A DNA stretch of 64,000 bases from Arcobacter siniprincipis (GTDB lineage Bacteria; Campylobacterota; Campylobacteria; Campylobacterales; Arcobacteraceae). The notes beneath the pieces were generated by a model that was not told the DNA's origin, searched no databases, and saw only the letters and a list, made by a program, of their open reading frames with translations. Positions 26,249-33,914 of this stretch are shown in pieces. The stretch's first letter is position 1; the number at the start of each line of letters is the position of its first letter. Location: assembly GCF_048571125.1 (NCBI RefSeq), contig NZ_CP182343.1, positions 1,364,001-1,428,000 of the forward strand, written 5' to 3'. Made by a program: the position numbers and the translations under genes.

Positions 26249-27789
26249 AACTATTTTACAAAATAGAATTTAACAGTACAAACTTATATTATAAACATAT
26301 TTTAGAAAATCTAATAGAAGAGTATGACATCAATGCAAATGTGAAACAATACATCGGTTTTATTTTAATAACATGCAATGATAGTGAAGAAAAAATTGAA
26401 GGCTTTTTCAAATATTTAGGTGAAACCTTACCTTTATCAGTATTTTTAAAAAATTCATATGTTGTTAATGATTTTGATGAATCCATAGAAGAGATTGAAG
26501 ATAAAAATATACTTCAAAATGTCCTTACTTTTACTAATAAAGATATTAAAAATATAATAAACGAAAATACAAATATTGATTTTTCAAATGATATTAAAAG
26601 AATAAAAGAGGGAAAGATTTCTAAAATAGAAACACACAATGGGCTTAAGAATATATTTTTGCCTTCAAAAGCTTTAAGAGAAGAGTTTGAATCTAAAAAT
26701 TGTGAAGTAAAACTTTTCATTTGTAACATAAATAAATTATCAGAATTATTTTCTTTGAATCAAAAGGACTTACAACTTCTTTGTTCTATTGAAAGACCTT
26801 TAGTAAAATTAAAATTCAATATTTTAGAAAATAAAGAAAAAGAGTATTCAAAAAGTAATTTTATATATGCAAAATTGCCAGATGATAAAGAGACTATACT
26901 TTTTGCAAATGCTTTACAAAAAGAAGGCATTGATTATTTACTTTATGTAAAAGAAGAGAGTTTACAAGATGGGCTAAAAGTTACTTATTTTAATAATGAC
27001 AATATAATTATAAATGGTGAAAAATCTCTGTTCCCAAAATATGATTATAATTTAAATAAAAAGTATAATAATTCAAAGGAATTTTTTGATGATAATGGGG
27101 GAGTTATAAAAGCTACACTTGCAACAAATAATAAGAGAATAAAACCAAGTGTATCTATTTATTTTTCATATAATAGTGATAATAGTTCTATTTCATTAAA
27201 TATTCCTGGAAAAGGACTGCGAGATATTATTACAATTCCAAATATTATTTATGATATTAATAATGCGATGGAAGAGATATCTTTAATTGATGAAAATACA
27301 GCTAGATTGATAACAAATTATAAAAATAAATTTTCACAAAATTTTAATAAAGAATTCAAAAATAAAGATGTAAATGGATTTGAAGCAATCTTAAATCTCA
27401 CATCTTATGTACTTGGATTAGGTGATTATTTAGATTTTGAAAATGCTGCTTTTAATTGTAATGTTAAAAGTGGACTTCAAATTGATATGAAATTAATAAA
27501 AATCGAAGGAATAAATTATTTAGACTATAGACGGATTATTCAAAGCATAATGAGTTATAAAATGGCAGATGTGACAAATGAAATATTGGCTTATTCTTTC
27601 TATGAGAGTTTAAGTGAATTTATTGTTAATCAAGTAGAAGCTCTTAAAAAAGAGTTAAGTTTTGATGATATTATTTTATGTGGAAATATGTTTTCAAATT
27701 CTCTTCTTTTAGAAAAGTCTTATAAAACTTTTACTAAAACATTTAATACAATTATTCCAAAAGAGTATTCCTTGGATAAAGAGTTTTAA
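26245..27789 (+). CDS. hydE1: Hydrogenase maturation protein HydE, operon 1; degenerate HypF-like
   Basis: A 514-residue protein in the place of Helicobacter hydE, a gene required for hydrogenase activity there. It overlaps hydD1 by four bases. The domain order appears to match HypF: an acylphosphatase-like start without the catalytic GFRPF, no zinc-finger cysteines, a YrdC-like stretch (KLFICNINKLSELFSL, then CSIERPLVKLKF), and a Kae1-like end (LTSYVLGLGDYLDF, then DDIILCGNMFSNSLLL). The HHYAH metal motif is absent. I infer an inactive HypF relative acting as a chaperone or scaffold in maturation. The HydE name rests on position and resemblance to HydE2. Confidence 0.7.
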   Translation: MKLFYKIEFNSTNLYYKHILENLIEEYDINANVKQYIGFILITCNDSEEKIEGFFKYLGETLPLSVFLKNSYVVNDFDESIEEIEDKNILQNVLTFTNKDIKNIINENTNIDFSNDIKRIKEGKISKIETHNGLKNIFLPSKALREEFESKNCEVKLFICNINKLSELFSLNQKDLQLLCSIERPLVKLKFNILENKEKEYSKSNFIYAKLPDDKETILFANALQKEGIDYLLYVKEESLQDGLKVTYFNNDNIIINGEKSLFPKYDYNLNKKYNNSKEFFDDNGGVIKATLATNNKRIKPSVSIYFSYNSDNSSISLNIPGKGLRDIITIPNIIYDINNAMEEISLIDENTARLITNYKNKFSQNFNKEFKNKDVNGFEAILNLTSYVLGLGDYLDFENAAFNCNVKSGLQIDMKLIKIEGINYLDYRRIIQSIMSYKMADVTNEILAYSFYESLSEFIVNQVEALKKELSFDDIILCGNMFSNSLLLEKSYKTFTKTFNTIIPKEYSLDKEF

Positions 27790-27862
27790 AAAATTATTTT
27801 CTCAAAAGTACCAATAAGTAACATATGACCAAAATAATTTTATAAAACTAAATTTTATTATA

Positions 27863-27884
27863 AAGTTAAGATTAAGTTAAGATT
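27863..27884 (+). promoter_or_regulatory. Tandem perfect 11-base direct repeat
   Basis: AAGTTAAGATT occurs twice back to back, one helical turn apart, 22 bases before palindrome A. It is similar in phase and core to the repeat before hyd operon 1, suggesting a shared OmpR-type activator. Confidence 0.6.
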
Positions 27885-27892
27885 TTTACTTG

Positions 27893-27898
27893 TAATAT
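27893..27898 (+). promoter_or_regulatory. Possible -10 box before palindrome A
   Basis: TAATAT lies between the tandem repeat and palindrome A, matching the layout of hyd operon 1. Start of transcription would fall near 27905. Confidence 0.35.
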
Positions 27899-27906
27899 TC
27901 CCTTAG

Positions 27907-27922
27907 ATGAACAGTCGTTCAT
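27907..27922. promoter_or_regulatory. Palindrome A (ATGAAC-AGTC-GTTCAT)
   Basis: Perfect 6-base arms around AGTC. First of three TGAA/TTCA palindromes before hydA2, at the predicted transcription start. Confidence 0.6.
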
Positions 27923-27950
27923 TAAAATAATAAAGATTTAAAGTTAAAAA

Positions 27951-27978
27951 CCAACTTCTTTTAGAAGCTGGTTTTTTT
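27951..27978 (+). terminator. Terminator 1 between palindromes A and B
   Basis: CCAACTTC and GAAGCTGG pair with one mismatch around a 5-base loop, followed by seven T. It would end read-through from hydE1 or a short transcript of about 70 bases starting at palindrome A. Confidence 0.75.
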
Positions 27979-27990
27979 ATTATTTTAGAA

Positions 27991-28006
27991 GTGAATAGTT
28001 ATTCAT
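27991..28006. promoter_or_regulatory. Palindrome B (GTGAATA-GT-TATTCAT region)
   Basis: TGAATA and TATTCA face each other across GT. Second of the three palindromes before hydA2, directly after terminator 1. Confidence 0.6.
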
Positions 28007-28020
28007 TTAATTTATATATG

Positions 28021-28047
28021 CCAACCACATTTTGGGTTGGTTTTTTT
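28021..28047 (+). terminator. Terminator 2 between palindromes B and C
   Basis: CCAACC pairs with GGTTGG around an 8-base loop, followed by seven T. Two terminators in 100 bases, each after a palindrome, is an unusual arrangement. Confidence 0.7.
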
Positions 28048-28054
28048 ATACAAA

Positions 28055-28080
28055 AAATAATGAATAACTATTCATTATTT
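28055..28080. promoter_or_regulatory. Palindrome C, perfect 12-base arms
   Basis: AAATAATGAATA (28055-28066) is matched by TATTCATTATTT (28069-28080) around AC: the strongest member of the ATGAA-N6-TTCAT set. It ends 26 bases before hydA2 and probably overlaps its promoter or early leader. Confidence 0.7.
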
Positions 28081-28106
28081 CAACTTTATTAATAAAAGGA
28101 TTAATT

Positions 28107-29270
28107 TTGGATATGTCAAAATTATTTAACAAATTATCAAAAAGATTAGAGAACTTAGAAAAACTTCCTAAATTAGATGATAATAAATCAATCCCTGATG
28201 TTTTAATAGAAAAAGGGATTAATCGTAGAGATTTTATGAAATGGGCAAGTGCAATGACTGCAATGCTAGCTCTTCCTGGGTCATTTTCACCATTAGTTGC
28301 AAAAGCAGCAGAATTAAGTGATAGATTACCAATTATATGGCTTCATATGGCTGAGTGTACAGGATGCTCTGAATCACTGTTAAGAACAGATGCTCCTACA
28401 ATCGATTCATTGATTTTTGATTATATATCTTTAGAATACCATGAAACACTTATGGCAGCAGCTGGTTGGCAGGCTGAACATAATTTGGAAGAGGCAATAA
28501 GAAGATATAAAGGTCAATATATATTGATGGTTGAAGGTGGAATCCCCCATGGAGAAAGTGCACACTTTTTGACTATTGGTGGACATGGAAAAACTGGTGA
28601 AGAGAATGCACAAGCTGCCTGTGAAGATGCAGCTGCAATTTTTGCTATTGGTACATGTTCATCTTTTGGTGGAGTGCAAGCTGCTATTCCTAATCCAACT
28701 GGTGCAGTAGGACTTTCAAAAATTACAAATAAACCAGTAATTAATGTACCGGGTTGTCCTCCTAGTGAGAAAAATATTGTAGGTACTCTGATGCATTATA
28801 TTTTATATGGAAGCTTACCTGCACTTGATGCTTATAATAGACCAAAATGGGCTTATGGAATGCGTATTCATGACTTATGTGAGAGAAGAGGTCATTTTGA
28901 TGCTGGTGAGTTTGTAGAAGAGTTTGGAGATGAAGGTGCTAAAAAAGGTTATTGTTTGTATAAAGTAGGATGTAAAGGTCCTTATACTTTCAATAACTGT
29001 TCTAAAAATAAGTTTAATTCACATATGTCTTGGCCAATACAAGCAGGTCATGGATGTATTGGTTGTAGTGAACCAGATTTTTGGGATACTATGGGGCCAT
29101 TTGAAGAACCAGTTGCAGATAAACTTTATAACACAGTTTTTGGTGGAGGTGGTGCTGATGCAACTGCTGATAAGATAGGTATTGGATTATTAAGTGTTAC
29201 AGCAGTTGGTATCGCAGCGCATGCAGTTATAGCAAATTTTAAAAATCCAAAAAGTGATGATGAGGAATAA
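28107..29270 (+). CDS. hydA2: Membrane-bound [NiFe]-hydrogenase small subunit, operon 2
   Basis: A 387-residue group 1 small subunit. A TTG start (28107) is favoured because AAAGGA lies six bases before it; ATG two codons on would be 12 bases away. The Tat motif RRDFMKW (R40-R41) is followed by a hydrophobic stretch, and a membrane anchor lies near the C-terminus. The proximal motif is ECTGCSESLLR with both cysteines (C84, C87). Gly at the middle position means it lacks the extra cysteine of O2-tolerant enzymes. Other cluster ligands are in GTCSSFGG, GCPPSE, DLCERRGHF, YCLYKVGCKGP and GCIGCSEPDFW. Only two bases separate it from hydB2. Confidence 0.94.
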   Translation: MDMSKLFNKLSKRLENLEKLPKLDDNKSIPDVLIEKGINRRDFMKWASAMTAMLALPGSFSPLVAKAAELSDRLPIIWLHMAECTGCSESLLRTDAPTIDSLIFDYISLEYHETLMAAAGWQAEHNLEEAIRRYKGQYILMVEGGIPHGESAHFLTIGGHGKTGEENAQAACEDAAAIFAIGTCSSFGGVQAAIPNPTGAVGLSKITNKPVINVPGCPPSEKNIVGTLMHYILYGSLPALDAYNRPKWAYGMRIHDLCERRGHFDAGEFVEEFGDEGAKKGYCLYKVGCKGPYTFNNCSKNKFNSHMSWPIQAGHGCIGCSEPDFWDTMGPFEEPVADKLYNTVFGGGGADATADKIGIGLLSVTAVGIAAHAVIANFKNPKSDDEE

Positions 29271-29272
29271 CA

Positions 29273-31003
29273 ATGTCAAATAAAAGAATAATAGTAGATC
29301 CAATTACTAGAATTGAAGGACACTTAAGAATAGAAGTTGAAATTGATGAAAATAATGTTATAAAAAATGCTTTTGCTTCATCTACTCTATGGAGAGGTTT
29401 AGAAACAATAGTTAAAAATAGAGATCCAAGAGATGCTGGATTTTTGATGCAAAGAATCTGTGGAGTATGTACTTTTTCACATTATAGAGCTGGTATTGAA
29501 GCAGTAGAAGATGCCCTTAATATTACTCCTCCTTTAAATGCAAAACTAACTAGAAGTTTGATGAATCAAGCATTATTTATGCATGATCATTTAGTACATT
29601 TTTATCATTTACATGGTTTAGATTGGGTTGATATTACATCTGCATTAAAAGCGGATCCTGCAAAAGCTAGTAAAGAGGCTTTTAAATATACAAAGTATCC
29701 AATTGCAACTGGTGAAAATGATTTAGTAAAAGTAAAAGATAGAGTAAAAGAATTTGCTGCAAGAGGTGAACTTGGACCATTTGCCAATGCATATTGGGGA
29801 CATGAAACTTTTAGATTAACTCCTGAACAAAACCTAATAGCTTTAAGTCACTATTTAAAAGCTTTAGAAGTTCAAAGAACTGCTGCTCAACTTATGGCAA
29901 TGTTTGGAGGAAAGCAACCACATCCTCAAAGTTTAACAGTAGGTGGGGTTACTTGTGTAATGGATTTATTAGATCCTTCAAGAATGGCAGAATATTTAAC
30001 AAAATACAAAGAAGTTTCAAATTTCATTGAACATGCTTATTGTGCTGATATTTTAATGGCAGGACAAGCTTATGCAAAAGAGCCAAGTGTTACTGCAAAA
30101 GCTGGAACTATGAATTTTATGTCTCATAAAGAAATGCAACTAAATAGAACTGAATTTCTTTTTGACACAGGAATTATTTTAAATGGTGATTTATCAAAAG
30201 TTCATCCTATAAATGAAGACTTAATTACAGAAGAAGCAACACACTCTTGGTATAAAGATGATGAGCCTTTACATCCTTATGATGGAAAAACAAATCCAAA
30301 TTATACAGGTATGAGTGAAGCCATGACAATAGGAGCTGAAGGAAAAGAAGTTCACTCTAAAGTTATTGATGAAAAGGGTAAATATTCTTGGATAAAATCA
30401 CCTAGATATGATGGAAAAGCTATGGAAGTTGGACCTTTAGCTTCTGTTTTAGTTTCATATGCAAGTGGAAATAAAAGAATAGTTAAAATAGTAGATGAAT
30501 TTTTAGAACAAACAGGACTTCCAACGGAAGCTTTATTTACTACTTTGGGAAGAACAGCGGCAAGAGCTTTACAAGTAAAAGCTATCATTGAAAATGGATT
30601 AGAAACATTTGACACTTTAATTGAAAATTTAAAAGTTGATCAAGAAACATATACTACTTATAAAATCGATAAAGATAAAGAGTACAAAGGTAGATTTATA
30701 GGTGATGTTCCAAGAGGAATGTTAAGCCATTGGATAAGAATCAAAAATGGCGTAGTTGAAAACTATCAAGCTGTTGTTCCTTCAACTTGGAATGCTGGAC
30801 CTGAGGATTCAACTGGGTTAAAAGGCCCTTATGAATCAAATCTTATTGGATTAAAAGTAAAAGATATAACACAACCTTTAGAGATTATTCGTGTAATTCA
30901 TAGCTTTGATCCATGTATTGCTTGTGCTGTTCATGTTATGGATACAAAAGGCAATGAACTAGGAAGTTATAAAGTTGATCCAACTTATGGCACTTCGTGT
31001 TAA
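29273..31003 (+). CDS. hydB2: Membrane-bound [NiFe]-hydrogenase large subunit, operon 2
   Basis: A 576-residue large subunit with metal ligands in QRICGVCTFSHY and SFDPCIACAVH, and a C-terminal tail (ending DPTYGTSC) to be cut by HydD2. It is the partner of HydA2 and is exported with it by Tat. Gene order and spacing match operon 1. With its fully canonical small subunit, this operon most resembles the Helicobacter/Campylobacter HydAB uptake hydrogenase that respires H2. Confidence 0.95.
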   Translation: MSNKRIIVDPITRIEGHLRIEVEIDENNVIKNAFASSTLWRGLETIVKNRDPRDAGFLMQRICGVCTFSHYRAGIEAVEDALNITPPLNAKLTRSLMNQALFMHDHLVHFYHLHGLDWVDITSALKADPAKASKEAFKYTKYPIATGENDLVKVKDRVKEFAARGELGPFANAYWGHETFRLTPEQNLIALSHYLKALEVQRTAAQLMAMFGGKQPHPQSLTVGGVTCVMDLLDPSRMAEYLTKYKEVSNFIEHAYCADILMAGQAYAKEPSVTAKAGTMNFMSHKEMQLNRTEFLFDTGIILNGDLSKVHPINEDLITEEATHSWYKDDEPLHPYDGKTNPNYTGMSEAMTIGAEGKEVHSKVIDEKGKYSWIKSPRYDGKAMEVGPLASVLVSYASGNKRIVKIVDEFLEQTGLPTEALFTTLGRTAARALQVKAIIENGLETFDTLIENLKVDQETYTTYKIDKDKEYKGRFIGDVPRGMLSHWIRIKNGVVENYQAVVPSTWNAGPEDSTGLKGPYESNLIGLKVKDITQPLEIIRVIHSFDPCIACAVHVMDTKGNELGSYKVDPTYGTSC

Positions 31004-31013
31004 AGGCTAAAAA

Positions 31014-31703
31014 ATGATTGAAAGAAAATATGAGTTTTCCGGTGTTTTAAGATTAAATCACTGGATTAGAGTAGTTACTTTATTAATATTAGTTGTGACA
31101 GGTTTTTACCTTGCAAAACCTTTTTTAACACCATATATTACTGATGAACCAGTAAATTTCATGAATGCATTGTGGAGATTCTGGCACTTGGTTTTTGGAT
31201 TTGTATTAATTGCAACAACAATATTTAAAGTATATTTATTTATTTTTGATAGACAAAGTAGAAATGAAAGAGTTTCCTTTTTTGATTTTATTAGTCCAAG
31301 AGTATGGATTAAACAAATTAAATATTATATGTTAATTGGTACTCATCCAGAAGGAAAAGGTATATATAATCCTTTGCAGTTTATTGCATATTTTATGATA
31401 TTTATGACTCTGTTTTTAGTATCTCTAACAGGATTAATATTATATATACATGTTTATCATGATGGATTAGCTGGATTACTTTTCCCACTACTGCGACCAA
31501 TAGAAGTACTTATGGGTGGATTGGCTAATGTAAGAGAATTGCATCACCTTACAATGTGGATATTTTTGATATTTATTCCTATTCATATTTATATGGCAGT
31601 GTTTAATTCTGTGTATGGTAAAAGTGGTTCTATGGACACTATTTTTAGTGGATATAGTTGGCATAAAAAACATGAAAAAAAAGAGAGTAAAGCAAAAAAA
31701 TGA
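31014..31703 (+). CDS. hydC2: Hydrogenase cytochrome b subunit, operon 2
   Basis: A 229-residue four-helix cytochrome b with likely haem histidines in LRLNHWIRV, RFWHLVFG, ELHHLTMWI and FIPIHIYMAV. It transfers electrons from the HydAB2 dimer to the quinone pool. It follows hydB2 by ten bases and overlaps hydD2 by four (ATGA). Unlike operon 1, no hairpin separates it from the protease gene. Its C-terminus is rich in Lys and probably cytoplasmic. Confidence 0.92.
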   Translation: MIERKYEFSGVLRLNHWIRVVTLLILVVTGFYLAKPFLTPYITDEPVNFMNALWRFWHLVFGFVLIATTIFKVYLFIFDRQSRNERVSFFDFISPRVWIKQIKYYMLIGTHPEGKGIYNPLQFIAYFMIFMTLFLVSLTGLILYIHVYHDGLAGLLFPLLRPIEVLMGGLANVRELHHLTMWIFLIFIPIHIYMAVFNSVYGKSGSMDTIFSGYSWHKKHEKKESKAKK

Positions 31704-32263
31704 ATATTTTAATATTAGGAATAGGAAATATTCTTTTTCAAGATGAAGGGATAGGTGCACATTTTGTGCACTATTTAGATGAAAAATATACTTTTAAATC
31801 TAAAAAATCAAAGGTTACAATCATAGATGGTGGAACTTTGGCTCAAAGATTGATCCCCGAAATTATAAAATATGATGAAGTAATTATAATTGATTGTATC
31901 GATGCAAATAATGCAAGTGCAGGTGATGTTTATTTTTTTGATTATAATGCTATTCCAAATTGTGTTAATTGGCAAGGAAGTGCCCATGAAGTTGAGATGC
32001 TTCAAACACTTAAAATGATAGATATGAATCAAGACTTACCCTTTACTAAAATACTTGGAGTTATTCCAAAAAGAGTCGCAGATGATACTACTTTTGAATT
32101 AAGTGAAGAGATTCAATCTTCAATTATAACTATGGAAAATAGTGTTAGAAATCATTTAAAACTATTTGATGTAGAAATGTGTGTCAAAAAAGCTGATACA
32201 TATATTACAAATATTGCAGAGATAAGTTATAAAAGGGATATCCTAAATGGTCCTTATTTATAA
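31700..32263 (+). CDS. hydD2: Hydrogenase maturation protease, operon 2
   Basis: A 187-residue HupD/HyaD-family protease with GIGNILFQDEGIGAHFVHYL, IDGGTLAQRL, IIDCIDANNA and SAHEVEMLQT. It would remove the tail of HydB2. It overlaps hydC2 by four bases and hydE2 by 17, so the operon is translated as a tightly coupled unit. It is clearly diverged from HydD1, as expected if each protease is matched to one large subunit. Confidence 0.92.
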   Translation: MNILILGIGNILFQDEGIGAHFVHYLDEKYTFKSKKSKVTIIDGGTLAQRLIPEIIKYDEVIIIDCIDANNASAGDVYFFDYNAIPNCVNWQGSAHEVEMLQTLKMIDMNQDLPFTKILGVIPKRVADDTTFELSEEIQSSIITMENSVRNHLKLFDVEMCVKKADTYITNIAEISYKRDILNGPYL

Positions 32264-33905
32264 GTTTGAATACTTTTCAAATAATTTTACACTTATACAT
32301 AATATAAAAGCATGCCTAAAAGATTTTGAAATTAATTATAAAATTTCAAAAGCTAATAATCACATAAATTTATTTGTTGAAAGTACAAAAGAGATACTAG
32401 ACGAATTTTCTAAGATTTTATCAACATTTCTTCCAATGTCTATTTTTCTAAAAAATGTCGAAGTTGAAAGTGTTGATAAATTTCCTACTTTTCCAGATAT
32501 TAATCATTTGGACTGTTCTGTTTTAACTTTTTGTACTAAATGCTTAAAAGCAGTTGAAGAAAAAGGTAATAAAAACTATTATGATCCTTTTATTTTTTGT
32601 GAAGATTGTGGGCAAGATTTAGAGGCAAAAGCTTTAATTTTATTTGATGGAAAAAAAGAGATAAAAAAATCAAATTATATTGAGTATTTTGAATATACCT
32701 CTAAACTTATAAATGATGGGAAAAGAGTTAAAATAAAAACTTTAAGTGGTGAGTTCGTTTTTTCAAAACTAGAAGCTATAGATAAAAATAAAAAAGATAA
32801 GATAAAGTTATTATGTACAAATTTAAATAATATCTCAGATGTTCTTATTGCATCTAAGCAAGAGATAATAGCCCTAGCATCTATTGAAAAGCCAAGAATA
32901 AATTTAAAAATAAATGAAGTCTTTAAATCTAAAAAAATTTTGATAAATGAAAATATTGATGTTAGATATGCAAGTGACATGATTTTGTATTTATTATGTT
33001 TGGAGTTAGAGAAATATAATATTAACTTTTTGGCATATTGGAAGAGTGATACTTTTGATTCATCTTTAACTTTTATTAGTAGTACTTTATATAAAAAGAT
33101 TGAGATTCCTAAAATCTCTATTTTAGATAATGGACAAGTAATAGTTTTAAAATCAAAAAATTATGATAAAAGTTTAGATGATGTATATAAAGAGTTTGAT
33201 GAAAAAAATAAGTCACAATTTATGGTTTTGTTAAGTGAAAATTATTTATTTGATAAAACTATTTTAAATACCTATGCAAGTACAAAACATGAAGATGGCT
33301 TGACACTTTATTCTACAAAAATAGATGGGATGATAGATATATTTAAATATGAATTACCAATTAGTATGAGTGAATTATTTGATGAAATAAAAAAAGATAC
33401 TAATGGTGCAAAACTTATTTTAAATTATGAAAAGTCTTTTCCAGATATTTATAAAACGGCACTTAGTTTTGATTTGTCTTCTATAAATGAAAACTCTGTT
33501 TATAGTATATGGAAAATTGTATCAGTAATTTTAGGTTTTGAAGTGGATTTATTAACTGGTGCACATAATGCTTTGGGTGATAAAGGTCCTAGAATAGATT
33601 ATAAATTAGATGAAAGTGATAAAATATATAAAAGAAGATTTAATATTTATAAATTAATACAAAGTGGTATAAGTTATAAACTAGCTGGAACAAATGATAA
33701 TCTAATATGTTTAGGATATATTGAGAGTTTTGCCCATTTTGTATCTTCTTGTGTTGATATGGTAAATGATGAAATGAAACTTGATGGAATAAGTCTTTGT
33801 GGAGACTTATTTGCTAATAAACTTATTTCTTCTTTTGTACATAAAAGCATTACAAAAAATTATAAAATATATTATAATAAGGACTTTCCTATACAAATTG
33901 ATTAA
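32247..33905 (+). CDS. hydE2: Hydrogenase maturation protein HydE, operon 2; HypF-like with one zinc module
   Basis: A 552-residue HydE. Residues 1-75 could form an acylphosphatase-like beta-alpha-beta-beta-alpha-beta unit but lack the catalytic Arg motif. C96, C99, C118 and C121 form CxxC-x18-CxxC, exactly the spacing of one of HypF's two zinc modules. A YrdC-like segment follows (KLLCTNLNNISDVLI, then LASIEKPRINLKI), close to KPFAVMFKNIDEIKKY and CKEKPIVIV of the HypF encoded next door. The Kae1-like end has LCGDLFANKLISSF against LAGGVFQNKTLL in HypF, but no HHYAH motif. I infer a catalytically degenerate HypF relative. Its gene ends nine bases before hypF. Confidence 0.78.
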   Translation: MVLIYKFEYFSNNFTLIHNIKACLKDFEINYKISKANNHINLFVESTKEILDEFSKILSTFLPMSIFLKNVEVESVDKFPTFPDINHLDCSVLTFCTKCLKAVEEKGNKNYYDPFIFCEDCGQDLEAKALILFDGKKEIKKSNYIEYFEYTSKLINDGKRVKIKTLSGEFVFSKLEAIDKNKKDKIKLLCTNLNNISDVLIASKQEIIALASIEKPRINLKINEVFKSKKILINENIDVRYASDMILYLLCLELEKYNINFLAYWKSDTFDSSLTFISSTLYKKIEIPKISILDNGQVIVLKSKNYDKSLDDVYKEFDEKNKSQFMVLLSENYLFDKTILNTYASTKHEDGLTLYSTKIDGMIDIFKYELPISMSELFDEIKKDTNGAKLILNYEKSFPDIYKTALSFDLSSINENSVYSIWKIVSVILGFEVDLLTGAHNALGDKGPRIDYKLDESDKIYKRRFNIYKLIQSGISYKLAGTNDNLICLGYIESFAHFVSSCVDMVNDEMKLDGISLCGDLFANKLISSFVHKSITKNYKIYYNKDFPIQID

Positions 33906-33914
33906 AGAGAGTGA

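Larger units (their letters stand above)
27790..28106. other. Regulatory region of hyd operon 2
   Basis: This 317-base gap holds a tandem 11-base repeat, three TGAA/TTCA palindromes and two intrinsic terminators in alternating order. The details are given in the separate entries. No protein-coding frame of note is seen. Confidence 0.75.

Noticed and set aside
28341..28385. Possible O2-tolerant type proximal cluster in HydA2
   Set aside because: The motif is CTGC, with Gly where O2-tolerant enzymes have an extra Cys, so a standard [4Fe-4S] cluster is expected.
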